Shown: positions 46,921-57,841, numbered from the stretch's first letter. The stretch: 64,000 bases of DNA from Candidatus Kouleothrix ribensis (GCA_016722075.1 JADKGW010000001.1:5208001-5272000), one strand, 5' to 3'. A program made the numbers and translations. The notes: generated by a model not told the origin, from the letters alone.

Positions 46921-48138
46921 ATGATTTCGGCAAACATCGACACCTTCACCCTCGCCCCTGGCTTTCGCGCCAGCGCTACGGCCTGCGGCCTCAAGCCCAG
47001 CGGCAACCTCGACCTGGCGCTGATCGCGGCTGAAGGCCCATGCAGCGCCGCCGGCGTATTCACCACCAACCGCGTCAAGGCCGCGCCGGTGCTCTATGAT
47101 CAGGCGCTGCTGGCCCGTAATGCCGCCGGCATCCGCGCGGTGATCACGAACGCTGGCTGCGCCAATGCCTGTACCGGCCCGCGTGGCATGGACGATGCCC
47201 GCCGCACGGCCGAGCTGACCGCGTATGGCCTGCGCTGCCATCCCGACGACGTGCTGGTGCTCAGCACCGGCGTGATCGGCCGGCACCTCGATATGGACAA
47301 GCTGGCCCAGGGCATCGCTACCGTCACATCCAGCGCCGCCCCCCAACACGGCGCGCCCGTCGCCGCCCGCGCGATTATGACCACCGACACCCGCCCGAAG
47401 GTTGCTCGCACGGTGGTCGAGATCGGCGGCCGGCCGGTCACAATCGCCGGCATGTGCAAGGGCGCCGGCATGATCCACCCGAACATGGCGACCATGCTCG
47501 CGATCGTCACCACCGATGCGGCCGCCGAGCCGGCGCTGCTGCAGCAGGCGCTGCGCCAGGCCGCCAGCCGCAGCTTCAACTGCGTCAGCGTCGATGGCGA
47601 CATGAGCACCAACGATACGCTGCTGCTGCTGGCCTCGGGCTCCTCGGGCGTGAAACTCACCGCCGCCGATGGCGCATTCGTCGCGGCGCTGACCGACGTA
47701 TGTATCGATCTGTCCAGGCAGATCGCGCGCGACGGCGAGGGCGCCACCCGCCTGATCGAGATCCGCGTCAGCGGCGCGGCCGACGAAGCCCAGGCGCACA
47801 TGGTTGGCGACAGTATCGCGCGCTCGCCGCTGTTCAAGTGCGCGGTACACGGCGGCGACCCCAACTGGGGCCGGGTGCTGTGCGCGGCCGGCTATAGCGG
47901 CGCCGCGATCGACGCCGACCGGCTCTCGCTCAGCTTCGGCCAGCCCGGCCGCGCGCAGGTACAGGTGGTCGCTAGCGGCCTGCCGCTGGATTATGCCGAG
48001 CACGCGGCGGCCGCGCGGCTGCGCGACGACCCGGTGTATGTCAATCTCGACCTGGGCCTGGGCGCGGCTGAGGCGACCGTCTGGACATGCGATTTCAGCC
48101 GGGAGTATGTCGAGATCAACGCGCACTATACAACGTGA
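46921..48138 (+). CDS. argJ: Bifunctional glutamate/ornithine N-acetyltransferase
   Basis: 405 residues from ATG 46921, which has AGGAG at 46910-46914. An in-frame ATG at 46879 lies in the repeat array and is rejected. ArgJ transfers acetyl from acetylornithine to glutamate, recycling the group. The self-cleavage site is 'GAGMIHPNMA|TML', with Thr191 as the new N-terminal nucleophile of the beta chain. 'GVFTTNRVKAAPV', 'TNAGCANACTG', 'DGDMSTNDT' and 'HGGDPNWGRVL' are typical. Whether it is mono- or bifunctional cannot be told; a separate NAGS gene is present. The stop TGA starts another octamer array. Confidence 0.95.
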   Translation: MISANIDTFTLAPGFRASATACGLKPSGNLDLALIAAEGPCSAAGVFTTNRVKAAPVLYDQALLARNAAGIRAVITNAGCANACTGPRGMDDARRTAELTAYGLRCHPDDVLVLSTGVIGRHLDMDKLAQGIATVTSSAAPQHGAPVAARAIMTTDTRPKVARTVVEIGGRPVTIAGMCKGAGMIHPNMATMLAIVTTDAAAEPALLQQALRQAASRSFNCVSVDGDMSTNDTLLLLASGSSGVKLTAADGAFVAALTDVCIDLSRQIARDGEGATRLIEIRVSGAADEAQAHMVGDSIARSPLFKCAVHGGDPNWGRVLCAAGYSGAAIDADRLSLSFGQPGRAQVQVVASGLPLDYAEHAAAARLRDDPVYVNLDLGLGAAEATVWTCDFSREYVEINAHYTT

Positions 48139-48268
48139 CACGATGACAAGATGACACGATGACAAGATGACAAGATGACAAGATGACAAGATGACAATGT
48201 CACCCGGCCATCGTGCCACCCGGTCATCGTGTCACCCGGTCATCGCGTCACCTGGTCATCGTGTCATA
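48136..48268. repeat. Octamer palindrome between argJ and argH
   Basis: The left arm, 48136-48196, is GACAAGAT/GACACGAT octamers starting at the argJ stop codon. The right arm, 48200-48268, is CACCCGGT-CATCGTGT units in the opposite orientation. Together they form an imperfect hairpin with arms of ~60 nt, 38 nt upstream of the argH start. Confidence 0.85.
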
Positions 48269-48306
48269 GCCGTAGGCAGTTATGTGGTAGGAAGGATCTC
48301 GAACCT

Positions 48307-49675
<1,369 letters not shown>

Positions 49676-49683
<8 letters not shown>

Positions 49684-50866
49684 CCCGGCGGCGCTTCCGC
49701 GCCAACGATCACGGATCATCCTGGCAGTGGCTTGCCTGTGCTTCTTCGCGATCGGCACGGCCATGGCGGCAATCGGGCCGGCGCTGCCCGAGCTGGCCGC
49801 GCATGCCGGCAGCAAGATCGAAGCGGTCGGCACGCTGTTCAGCGCCGTGTTTCTTGGCGCGCTGCTGGCTCAGCTGGCGGCCGGCCAGCTCAGCGACCGC
49901 GTCGACCTGCGCCTGCTGCTGCTGGCCGGTATGACGCTGTTCGGGCTGGGCACGCTGGGCTATGCCACCAGCCGAATGCTGCCGCTGACACTCGCCTGCG
50001 CGCTGCTGGCCGGGCTGGGCCAGGGCACACTGATCGTCGGCATAAATATCGCGCTGGTGCGGGCGTTTGCCGAGCGTAGCACCACCGCGCTCAACCTGGC
50101 CAACGTATTCTTTGGGGCCGGCAACGTGGCCGGGCCTGCGCTGGCGGTGCTGTCGCTACGCGCATGGGGCGGTGCCGCGCCGGTGCTCGGGCTTGGCGCT
50201 GCGCTGATCCTCATTCCGATCGGGCTGTCCACGCTGATACCCAGGTTCGCACCACCTACTCGCGTGGCGCGCCCGGCCGGTGCGGTGCCGATCTACCGCG
50301 CGCCGCTGCTATGGGGGCTGGGCATGCTGCTGCTGGTGTATGTCGGCACCGAGATCAGCCTCTCGGGCTGGACTACCACCTACCTGCAGCGCACCACCGC
50401 GCTCGACGCGCGCGCTGGCGCACTCGTGACCGCCGGCTTCTGGCTGGCGCTCACGGTTGGGCGTGTAATCGGTGTGCTGTTGAGCGCGCGGATTGCGCCA
50501 AACCAGCTGCTGCAGCTGTGCCTGAGCGGCGCGCTGATCGGCGGCCTGCTGTTGGCCCTGGGCATCGGCAGCGCACCGATCACGATCGCCGCCGTGCTGC
50601 TGATCGGCCTGTGCTTCGGCCCAATCTTCCCGACAGTGATTGCGATCAGCGCGCACAGTTTCGGCGAGGCCCAGGGCCGCGCGGTAAGTATCGTCTCGTC
50701 GCTCGGTAGCCTCGGCGGCATCCTGCTGCCCTGGCTGCAGGGCCTGCTGCTGGCGCGCAGCGGGCCAATCGCCAGCACGCTGCTGGTGATCGCCGGCATG
50801 CTGGCCATGCTCGCGCTGCACGCTGGCCGTAGCCTGGCGCGCCGCGCCGCGCACAAGGCAACCTAG
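49676..50866 (+). CDS. Major facilitator superfamily transporter
   Basis: 396 residues starting at ATG 49676, overlapping argH by 8 nt. About twelve hydrophobic helices are visible. The MFS loop-2/3 signature is 'GQLSDRVDLRLLLLAG' and a related loop follows helix 8 ('GRVIGVLLSARIAPN'). The closest general resemblance is to the FucP/YbjJ-type sugar or multidrug MFS proteins ('NVFFGAGNVAGPAL', 'GPIFPTVIAISAHSFGE'). Position after argH invites the idea of an arginine or intermediate exporter, but nothing in the sequence proves it. A GGCCGG/CCGGCC hairpin at ~50872-50891 may end the transcript. Confidence 0.82.
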
Positions 50867-51022
50867 CCTGGCCGGCACTCCTTCCGGCCGCGCTGCACGC
50901 CAGCTGCGTCATGTCAGATCCTTAGGAATAAAGCCGGGTGGTTTGGGAAAACATCACACCTTTGTTTACCCGAATTGAGGGTCTGCTCTATCTGAGATCA
51001 CTATACCAACCGGAGGAGCCAC

Positions 51023-51949
51023 ATGATCAAGCACTATCTCTCGGCCGCCGACCTCTCGCGCGAGCAGGCCGAGCAACTGCTTCAGCGCGCGCAGGATCTC
51101 AAAGCCGAGTGGCAGGCCGGCGGCCACGCCGCTATGCCGCTGCGCGGCAAGACGCTCGCGCTGGTGTTCGAGAAGCCCTCGCTGCGCACGCGTGTCGCGT
51201 TCGAGGCCGGCATGACCCAGCTTGGCGGCCACGGCAGCTACCTCTCGGCCAACGACATCGACATGGGCGGCCGCGAGAGCGTGCCCGACGTGGCGCGCAA
51301 CCTCAGCCGCTGGGTTCAGGTGATCGCCGCGCGCGTGTTTCGCCACGCCACCGTGGCCGAGCTGGCGCGCCACTCGCGCGTGCCGGTGATCAACGCATTG
51401 TGCGACCGCGAGCACCCCTGCCAGGCCCTGGCCGACCTGCTGACGCTCAAGGAGCGCTTTGGGCGCCTGCAGGGCCTGCGGCTGGCTTATGTCGGCGATG
51501 GCAACAATGTGTGCCATTCGCTGCTGCTGCTCGGCGCCACGCTGGGCGTGAATGTCGGCGTGGCCTGCCCGCCCGACTACCGGCCCGACCCTGAGATTGT
51601 GGCGCAGGCCGAGCGTAGCGCCGCCGAGAGCGATGCCACGATCACGATCAGCTCGTCGCCGGCCGAGGTAGCCGCCGCCGCCGATGCGGTGTATACCGAT
51701 GTGTGGGCTTCGATGGGCCAGGAGCACGAGGCCGCGCGGCGGCGCCCGGTGTTTCAGCCCTACCAGCTCAACGCTGCGCTGATGGCCCAGGCCGGCCCCG
51801 GCGCGCTGGTGATGCACTGCCTGCCGGCCCATCGTGGCGAAGAGATCACCGCCGAGGTGCTCGATGGGCCTAACGCGGTGGTGTTCGACCAGGCCGAGAA
51901 TCGCTTGCATGTGCAGAAGGCGCTGATCTTGACCTTGCTGGGGCTATAG
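51023..51949 (+). CDS. argF: Ornithine carbamoyltransferase
   Basis: 308 residues with GGAGGAG upstream of ATG 51023. The enzyme condenses carbamoyl phosphate (from CarAB) with ornithine to citrulline. The carbamoyl-phosphate loop is 'FEKPSLRTRVAFE'. 'HPCQALADLLTL' and the ornithine/catalytic loop 'HCLPAHRGEEI' are intact, and 'DVWASMGQE' is typical of OTC rather than aspartate transcarbamoylase. It closes the arginine set in this window. The 156-nt gap upstream is long enough for its own promoter; no clear -35/-10 pair was found. Confidence 0.96.
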   Translation: MIKHYLSAADLSREQAEQLLQRAQDLKAEWQAGGHAAMPLRGKTLALVFEKPSLRTRVAFEAGMTQLGGHGSYLSANDIDMGGRESVPDVARNLSRWVQVIAARVFRHATVAELARHSRVPVINALCDREHPCQALADLLTLKERFGRLQGLRLAYVGDGNNVCHSLLLLGATLGVNVGVACPPDYRPDPEIVAQAERSAAESDATITISSSPAEVAAAADAVYTDVWASMGQEHEAARRRPVFQPYQLNAALMAQAGPGALVMHCLPAHRGEEITAEVLDGPNAVVFDQAENRLHVQKALILTLLGL

Positions 51950-52009
51950 CGCGCCGGGCCGCTAGCGCCCGCCGCGCTGCTCCAGCCCTGGCGGTCTGTA
52001 AGTGATAGG

Positions 52010-52165
52010 GCCTACGCAGTCGGCGTTTGTAGCCTTCGGCAGAGCGGTACGTTTCGATTATTGTGCTCCAATGTTGGCGCTCCGCGCCAACATTGGAGCA
52101 TCAGAAGATAGTAGCGTACCATGCTGCTGCAGGCGCATAAGCCTGCAACGCGGGCGACCGCGTGG
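52010..52165 (+). promoter_or_regulatory. Structured dispersed element upstream of the oxidoreductase gene
   Basis: A perfect 17-bp hairpin (52064-52080 with 52084-52100, loop TCC) lies inside an outer stem (52032-52051 with 52115-52134). The flanks AGTCGGCGTTTGTAGCCTTCGGC and CGTACCATGCTGCTGCAGGC match the element upstream of carA. The central hairpin differs in sequence from that copy (AATGTT against ACGTTT), but both arms change together. Confidence 0.7.
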
Positions 52166-52189
52166 CTCCTGTAAGTGAGCGAGAGCCTT

Positions 52190-53221
52190 ATGATGAACGC
52201 ACTGGTATTCTACGAGCATGGCGGGCTCGACAAGCTCCACTACGCTGCGGTGCCCGAGCCGGTGGCCGGCCCCGGCGAGGCGCTGGTCGCAGTGCGCGCG
52301 GTCGCGCTCAATCATCTCGACCTGTGGGTGCGTGGCGGGCTGCCGGGGCTGCACCTGGCCATGCCGCATATCGGCGGCTCAGATGTGGCCGGCGTGGTCG
52401 CCGCCGTGGGTGATGAGGTCGATGAGGCCTGGGTGGGCCGGCGCGTAGTGATCAACCCCGCGCTCGGCTGCGGGCGCTGCGAAGATTGCCTGGCCGGCCA
52501 GCAGTGCCTGTGCGCCGGCTTCCGCGTGTTTGGCGAGCACGTGCCGGGCGGCCTGGCCGAGTATGCCGTCGCGCCGGCTACCAATCTATACGCCATCCCC
52601 GGCGATTTCCCGTTCGTCGAAGCCGCCGCTGTGCCGCTGGCCTACCAGACGGCCTGGCGCGCGCTGATCGGCCAGGCCCGGCTGCGTGCCGGCGAGCGCG
52701 TGCTGATCCTCGGCGCGGGCGGTGGGGTGGCCTCGGCCGCCATCCAGATCGCGCACCTGGCCGGCGCGTATGTCTATGCTGCTACCAGCACTGAGCAGAA
52801 GCAGCAGCGCGCGCTTGAGCTAGGCGCCGACGAGACGATCAACTACCGGCAGGCCGATGTCTCACAGGAGATCTGGCGCCGCACGGGTAAGCGCGGTGTC
52901 GACGTGGTGCTCGAAAACGTCGGCCCGGCCACCTGGTCGGGCAGCCTGCGCGCGCTCCGCAAGGGCGGCCGCCTGGTGACCTTCGGCGCCACTACCGGGC
53001 GCTTCGCCGAGACCGACCTGAACCTGCTGTTTTGGAAGCAGGCCAGCCTGATCGGCTCGACCATGGCGACGTACGCGGAATTCGAGGCGGTGATGCAGCT
53101 GGTGTTTAGCCGCCGGCTGCGCCCGGTGATCGACCGGGTGCTGCCGCTGAGCGCAGGCGCCGAGGCCCAGCGCATCCTCGCGGCCGGCGAGCAGTTCGGC
53201 AAGATCGTGCTCGAGCCTTAA
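52190..53221 (+). CDS. Zinc-type alcohol dehydrogenase/quinone oxidoreductase-like protein
   Basis: 343 residues of the medium-chain dehydrogenase/reductase superfamily. ATG 52190 (MMNALVFYEHGGLDKL) is preferred to the upstream GTG. The structural-zinc lobe is complete ('GCGRCEDCLAGQQCLC'). The first catalytic-zinc ligand region reads 'VRGGLPGLHLAMPHIGGSDVAG', without the usual Cys and GHE, so a catalytic zinc is unlikely. The NAD(P) motif 'ILGAGGGVASAAIQIAHLAGAYV' is clear and 'NVGPATWSGSLRALRKGGRLVTFGATTG' follows. It likely reduces aldehydes, enones or quinones with NAD(P)H; substrate unknown. A structured element sits directly upstream. Confidence 0.85.
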   Translation: MMNALVFYEHGGLDKLHYAAVPEPVAGPGEALVAVRAVALNHLDLWVRGGLPGLHLAMPHIGGSDVAGVVAAVGDEVDEAWVGRRVVINPALGCGRCEDCLAGQQCLCAGFRVFGEHVPGGLAEYAVAPATNLYAIPGDFPFVEAAAVPLAYQTAWRALIGQARLRAGERVLILGAGGGVASAAIQIAHLAGAYVYAATSTEQKQQRALELGADETINYRQADVSQEIWRRTGKRGVDVVLENVGPATWSGSLRALRKGGRLVTFGATTGRFAETDLNLLFWKQASLIGSTMATYAEFEAVMQLVFSRRLRPVIDRVLPLSAGAEAQRILAAGEQFGKIVLEP

Positions 53222-53226
53222 CGAGT

Positions 53227-53259
53227 GCAGCCCGCACGGCGTATCGCCGTGCGGGCTGC
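53227..53259. terminator. Bidirectional hairpin between convergent genes
   Basis: A perfect 15-bp stem (53227-53241 with 53245-53259) with a 3-nt loop lies between the oxidoreductase stop and the stop of the minus-strand secreted protein. No T-run on either strand, but position and stability suggest a shared terminator. Confidence 0.65.
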
Positions 53260-53279
53260 GGTGTGCCAGAACGCTCGTA

Positions 53280-54554
53280 TTAGCAGTTCTGCGTCCACAG
53301 GTTGGTCGGGTCGCTGCAGCTCTGGGTGTCGGGCGGCGTTACCTGCGGCCCGGCCTGGTTGAACGAGTTGTCCAGGTTGGTCGGCCCGCCGAGCGTGCCG
53401 TCGCCCAGGTTGCTGGCGTTGATCAGCGGCGAGGCCGGCTCAGGCCCCGACCCTGGCGAGCTGCCGATGAACGTGCCGCCGTTCACCTCAAAGTCGGTGA
53501 TCACCAGCCGCCCGCTCTCGACGCCGCTGGCCGTCAGCTTGTAGCTGCCCAGCGGCAGCCGCTCGTCGATCGCCAGCACTGCGTAGAAGTCGCCATTGCC
53601 GTCGGCGCGCTGGGTCGGCAGGCCGCGCACACCCCCGTCGGGCAGCGTGATCCACAGGCCGACTGGCTCGTTCTGCTTGAACAGCGTGCCCGAGACGGCG
53701 ATGGCCGGGCCGTTCTGGGTGGTCTCGGCCGAGGCCGGGTAGGCCACTCGCAGGCGCGCCCAGCCGCTGGGGATCGACTGGCGCCCGCGCAGCTCGAACG
53801 GTGCGAACACCTGGTATTTGCTGGTGAGGCCGTAGGCCGTAAAGGTGTACGTGCCGGTCTGGTGGGCGCTGGTGAACTGGAAGCTCGACTCGATATTGCC
53901 GGCATCGCTGGCAACCTGCGTCGGGTGGCCGATCACCGAGCCGTCGGGTTGGGTGATCCACACGCCGACCTGCTCGTTGGGGTAGAAGCCGGTGCCGTGC
54001 AGGTTCACCAGCGCATCGTGCTCGGCCGAGGCCTCGAACGTGCCGTTGCGCCACACCGCCAGCCGCGCCGGGCTGGCTCCGGGCGGTGCGCTCTGGCGCG
54101 GCGCCACCACAAAGAAGCCAATCGCAGTCTGGCCACTGTTGTTGCCGAAGGCCGTCATCTGGTAGCAGCCATACGGCCATTTGTTGCTGATCGGGTAGTC
54201 GAAGTACAGATCGCCGGCCACGTCAGTCTTGTAGCTGGTGGTGAAGTTGGTGGGCATGTTCACCACGCCGTCGAGCAGATACGCGGCGTCGGGGCTGAAG
54301 ATCTGGCCGTCGGGGAAGCTGAAGCTGACCGTCACGGTCTCTTGATCCCAGAAGCCGTGCAGCTCCGAGCCAAACAGGCCATTCTGATAGTCCGCCTGGA
54401 CGGTCTGGCCGATGCGATCACAATGGGCGCTGGTAGACCCATGCACAATGTAGATGGCCGCCGCCGCCGATTGGCGTACGAACAGCCCCAGTACCAGCGT
54501 AAGCGCAAGCGTGAAGACCACCGCGGCGCGACGTGAGCGCAAATGTCTCAACAT
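53280..54554 (-). CDS. Secreted repeat protein with Ig-like beta modules
   Basis: 424 residues. ATG 54554 is chosen because AAGGAGG lies ~8 nt upstream; an in-frame ATG at 54575 precedes that site. A signal peptide (MLRHLRSRRAAVVFTLALTL..., cleavage near AAAA) targets it outside the membrane. The mature part has three similar ~100-residue beta modules with the phrases 'G..F...E.VGVWITQPDG.V.G.PTQ', 'YQMTAFG', 'YTFTAYG' and 'YKLTASG', which look like Ig-like or fibronectin-like folds. The C-terminus is Asn/Gly/Pro-rich with three Cys ('CSDPTNLWTQNC'). A surface structural or adhesion role is likely; no enzymatic motif is visible. Confidence 0.7.
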   Translation of the reverse strand: MLRHLRSRRAAVVFTLALTLVLGLFVRQSAAAAIYIVHGSTSAHCDRIGQTVQADYQNGLFGSELHGFWDQETVTVSFSFPDGQIFSPDAAYLLDGVVNMPTNFTTSYKTDVAGDLYFDYPISNKWPYGCYQMTAFGNNSGQTAIGFFVVAPRQSAPPGASPARLAVWRNGTFEASAEHDALVNLHGTGFYPNEQVGVWITQPDGSVIGHPTQVASDAGNIESSFQFTSAHQTGTYTFTAYGLTSKYQVFAPFELRGRQSIPSGWARLRVAYPASAETTQNGPAIAVSGTLFKQNEPVGLWITLPDGGVRGLPTQRADGNGDFYAVLAIDERLPLGSYKLTASGVESGRLVITDFEVNGGTFIGSSPGSGPEPASPLINASNLGDGTLGGPTNLDNSFNQAGPQVTPPDTQSCSDPTNLWTQNC

Positions 54555-55053
54555 ACGCAGATTCCTCCTTAACAATACTCATCGGGCGTACTTCCCAAGC
54601 ATGTGCCGAACTATCGCGCTCAACCCCGCGCATAGAGCGCATCCGGAATCGATAGCAATCGTCAGAATGGCTGATCCGGCTGAAACACTAGAGCTGCCGG
54701 TTCATTTCATGCTGCAATTGCCACGCAACTATGCCGAAGCCAGGCGTGGCCTTCAATCAGGCACAATCATGCACATATCGGCCAGAATATCTGCCGATCG
54801 ATGCCTGCAAACGTGGCCTCTATCAGATTACCCGGCTCGACACAATCGCACCGGCGAGCATACCGTGCGCGAGGCAGCTGCCTTTCTGCTAAAATAGCGG
54901 CGTGGGCGATCCTTTCAGCAAAAACTCAGGTTTTTGTCAGATAATCATAGCCCTGGGCTACTATAACGACAAAGCTCGGTACATGACGTATTGATGACAG
55001 CGAAGTCAAAAAGCACTAACTATTTCCAATAAGAATAGTTTCGTGGGTGTACT
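54555..55053. other. Divergent intergenic region without a clear gene
   Basis: A 499-bp gap between the minus-strand secreted protein and the DUF2330 gene. A 75-codon frame (54670-54897) has no ribosome site and no recognisable family. The last 160 bp are relatively AT-rich and probably hold the DUF2330 promoter, but no convincing -35/-10 pair was found. Confidence 0.5.
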
Positions 55054-56112
55054 ATGCATGATCGAACGTGCGCGGGCGTGCGGGCGTCGGCCCGGCTGCT
55101 GCTGGCCGGCCTGGCGCTGCTAGGCCTGGGTGCGCCGGCGGCGGCGCTGGCGTGTGGCATGCCGCTGGCGGCGCGCATGCCTTCCGAGCAGGCGCTGATC
55201 ATATTTGCCGGCGGCCGCGAGCAGATTATCACCAGCGTACATTTGCAGGCCGACGGGCCGGGCGCGGCGGTGATCTTTCCGGTGCCGGGCCTGCCCGAGG
55301 TGAGTGTGCTCGCGCGCACCGACCTGTTCGAGTACCTGGCCGAGGCCACCAAGCCCGATCTGCGCACGGTCGAGGTGGCGCAGGCGCCGGGTGCTGCGCC
55401 GCCCGATGGGCAGGCCGGCGGCGGGGTGGTGGTGCTGGGGCGCGAGCAGATCGGCGGCTATGACCTGGCCCGCCTCAGCGCCGACGACCCAGGCGCGCTG
55501 CAGGCATGGCTCGATCTGAACGGCTACCGCGCGCCGCCGGGCGCCGGGCCGATCGTGCAGGCGTATATCGCCGAGGGTTGGAAGTTCGTGGCGGTGAAGC
55601 TGGCGGCCGGCCAGCCCGCCGATGGCGCGCTTGCGCCACTGCGCATGGCCTTCGACGCGCAGGCGATCGTCTACCCCATGCGCCTGGGCGCCCTATCCGA
55701 CCAGCCGGTCGATGTGCTGCTGTATATCGCCGCCGAGCACCGCGTCAGCATCCCGGCGCTGACACTCGAGTATGCCAGCCCGATCGCGCAGCTTAGCCCG
55801 GCGCCGCCGGCCGAGCACGCCGAGCTGCTGCGCGCGCCATTCCTCACCAAGCTGCGCGGCAGCCTGGCGCCTGCGTCGCTCACCGCCGATTTCGTGGCCG
55901 AGCGCGCGCCCGACGACCGCCCCTACCGCCTGGTGCTCACCCGCAGGGTGTATGTCGCGGGCCGGGCGCCGGCCGGCAGTGGCGTGGGGCTGGTGCTTGG
56001 CCTGGCGCTGGCGATCATGGCCAGCGCCGCCGCCCTGGGCGTGGCGGTTGGGCTGCGCCGGCGGATTGATCGGCTCGCCGGCCCCGACCCCGACGAGGAC
56101 GAGGATGCGTGA
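55054..56112 (+). CDS. DUF2330 membrane-anchored extracytoplasmic protein
   Basis: 352 residues. A signal peptide (~1-35, 'LLLAGLALLGLGAPAAALACG') puts the body outside the cell. 'ACGMPL' then 'EQALIIFAGGREQIITSVHLQADGPGAAVIFPVPGLPEV' and 'LFEYLAEATKP' match the DUF2330 domain. 'DDPGALQAWLDLNGYRAPPGAGPIVQAYIAEGWKFVAVKL' is also typical of it. A C-terminal helix (~315-338, 'GVGLVLGLALAIMASAAALGVAVGL') followed by RRR anchors it with a short cytoplasmic tail. The domain has no assigned biochemical role. The Cys in 'LACG' could make it a lipoprotein instead. Monocistronic. Confidence 0.8.
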   Translation: MHDRTCAGVRASARLLLAGLALLGLGAPAAALACGMPLAARMPSEQALIIFAGGREQIITSVHLQADGPGAAVIFPVPGLPEVSVLARTDLFEYLAEATKPDLRTVEVAQAPGAAPPDGQAGGGVVVLGREQIGGYDLARLSADDPGALQAWLDLNGYRAPPGAGPIVQAYIAEGWKFVAVKLAAGQPADGALAPLRMAFDAQAIVYPMRLGALSDQPVDVLLYIAAEHRVSIPALTLEYASPIAQLSPAPPAEHAELLRAPFLTKLRGSLAPASLTADFVAERAPDDRPYRLVLTRRVYVAGRAPAGSGVGLVLGLALAIMASAAALGVAVGLRRRIDRLAGPDPDEDEDA

Positions 56113-56419
56113 TTGAGCAGGCCGGGCCGGCTTGCACGAACGAGGGGCGCGCCATTGCGCGCCCCTTCGCATTTCTGTAATCAATTGTCAATCTATGTAA
56201 GCCGGCCATCATTCATGCGGCTGCGCTGCGCCCCTATACTAGGCCTATACGTCTTACTAGAGCAATCCTGCTGGATCTATAAACGTAGGAAGAATTTTTC
56301 TCGGGGGCTGCGCCCCCAATCCCGCGCTTTGCGCTTCGCGCGAACATCGCACAGAATTGGAAATATCGCATTGTTTCAGTGTTGCGCTCGCAGAGCGCGA
56401 CGCTGAAAAAGGAACAATA
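56113..56419. other. Intergenic region with hairpins upstream of the glycosidase
   Basis: The gap holds a short GGGGGC-TGC-GCCCCC hairpin (56303-56318), a GCGC-rich palindromic stretch to ~56342, and a 15-bp hairpin at 56375-56407. The start of the glycosidase follows. No gene is seen. Confidence 0.55.
56375..56407 (+). promoter_or_regulatory. Hairpin adjoining the glycosidase ribosome site
   Basis: A 15-bp stem (56375-56389 with 56393-56407, two G-U pairs) has a 3-nt loop. Its last bases merge into the AAAAAGGAA ribosome site of the gene starting at 56420, so folding could influence translation or mRNA stability. Confidence 0.5.
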
Positions 56420-57841
56420 ATGCTCCGGATTATTTCTGCCAGTCTGCTTCTGATCGCGCTGATTGCCGCGCTGCCGGCCGCTGCCGCGCCGCGCGCCGAG
56501 GATACTGCCATGCCACAGGCTACCGCGCCAGGCACCGCCAACCCCGAGTTCATGGGCATGGTGATCCGCGACCCGTTCTACGAGTTCGACACCAACCCGG
56601 CCTTCCCCGGCCAGCCGAACCAGGCCTTTCAAGATCGTATGGGCCAGCTGCTGGCCAACGCCGGCGTGCGCTGGGTGCGGCTCGATTTCCTGGCCGACCC
56701 GGACGGCCACGTTAACTTCGCCAAGTACGACTACTTCATCGGCACGGTTGCGCCGAAGTATGGCTTCAAAGTGCTGGGGCTGCTCAATGTGGCAACCATC
56801 CGCACCTGGGTGACCGTCAACAACCAGGGCGTCTATTATCCGATCTTGCTCAACACCGACCCGGCCACGCTCACGCACCCGAAGTATGGCGCGGCGCTGA
56901 ACCAGTATATGATCGACTGGCTCGACGAGGCGCTGCGTGTTGCCGCGCACTACGACGGCAGTGACGCGCAGGCCGGCCGGGTGCATGCCTTCGAGATCTT
57001 CAACGAGATGAACCGGCTGTTTGGTGACGGCACCAACCTGCCGGCCGGGCTCGAGTACGCCGGGCTGAACCCCGACTACGTCGCGCGCATCCACGCCAAG
57101 TTCTACCGCATCTGCAAGAACACCGACGGCAGCCAGCCCGCCGCAGCGTGCCCGAGCGATACGCAGATCATCCTGGGTGGGCTGCACCCCAAGGGCACCA
57201 GCAACCGCCGCACCGCAAAACAGAAAGAGAGCTTTAAATTCACCGACGAGCAGTACCTGCAGCAGATGTACGCCAGCGCATTCACCGACTTCAAGCACAA
57301 CCCGCAGAACCTGGCACCCTGGAACGACACCTACCCGCTCGACGGAATTGGTTACCACCCCTACCCCGAGGAGATCGCGCCGCGCGCGAGCATCCAGGGC
57401 ATCCAGCAGGATATCGCGATTAAAATCCTGCCGCGCCTGCAGCAGCTGCGCGACACGCTCAAAACGCCGGGTGTCAACGACCCCGACCGGCCGTTCTGGA
57501 TCACCGAGATCGGCTACAATGTGGCGTTCTACAAGAACGGCGGCGCGCAGGCACCCCAGCTACAGGCCGAGTTTATGCGCCAGGTGTACACCGCGCTCGC
57601 CGCGCGCGGCGACGTGGCGAATGTGTTCTGGTTCAAGTACGAAGATTTTCCGCCGGCCAGCGGCACCAACGCGCAGATGTGGGGCATCGTGCGGATTCAC
57701 TTCGACACCGGCAGCTGCCCCGGCGGTACGTGCTACACGCCCAGCGGTGAGCCCGAGCTGGTGCGGCCGGCCTACCTGACCTACCGCGAGCTGGCGGGCT
57801 TGCCGATCCTGCGCATGTACCTGCCGTCGGTTAGCCGCTAG
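56420..57841 (+). CDS. Secreted clan GH-A-like glycoside hydrolase
   Basis: 473 residues from ATG 56420, with AAAAGGAA upstream. A signal peptide (MLRIISASLLLIALIAALPAAAA) directs export. The body is a TIM-barrel glycosidase of the GH-A type, closest in style to GH39 or GH5. The acid/base Glu196 is in 'FEIFNEMN', matching the Asn-Glu of the clan. The nucleophile Glu363 is in 'FWITEIGYN'. 'GIGYHPYP' precedes a substrate loop. The protein ends in MYLPSVSR, a tail shared with other secreted proteins here. It should hydrolyse a beta-linked glycan outside the cell; the sugar is not predictable. The gene ends 17 nt from the convergent ligase gene. Confidence 0.75.
   Translation: MLRIISASLLLIALIAALPAAAAPRAEDTAMPQATAPGTANPEFMGMVIRDPFYEFDTNPAFPGQPNQAFQDRMGQLLANAGVRWVRLDFLADPDGHVNFAKYDYFIGTVAPKYGFKVLGLLNVATIRTWVTVNNQGVYYPILLNTDPATLTHPKYGAALNQYMIDWLDEALRVAAHYDGSDAQAGRVHAFEIFNEMNRLFGDGTNLPAGLEYAGLNPDYVARIHAKFYRICKNTDGSQPAAACPSDTQIILGGLHPKGTSNRRTAKQKESFKFTDEQYLQQMYASAFTDFKHNPQNLAPWNDTYPLDGIGYHPYPEEIAPRASIQGIQQDIAIKILPRLQQLRDTLKTPGVNDPDRPFWITEIGYNVAFYKNGGAQAPQLQAEFMRQVYTALAARGDVANVFWFKYEDFPPASGTNAQMWGIVRIHFDTGSCPGGTCYTPSGEPELVRPAYLTYRELAGLPILRMYLPSVSR

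Noticed and set aside
46723..48268. Possible CRISPR arrays at the octamer repeats
   Set aside because: The units are 7-8 nt, contiguous and without spacers, and no cas genes are present.
54670..54897. 75-codon frame upstream of the DUF2330 gene
   Set aside because: No ribosome-binding site, no recognisable motif and no compositional sign of coding.
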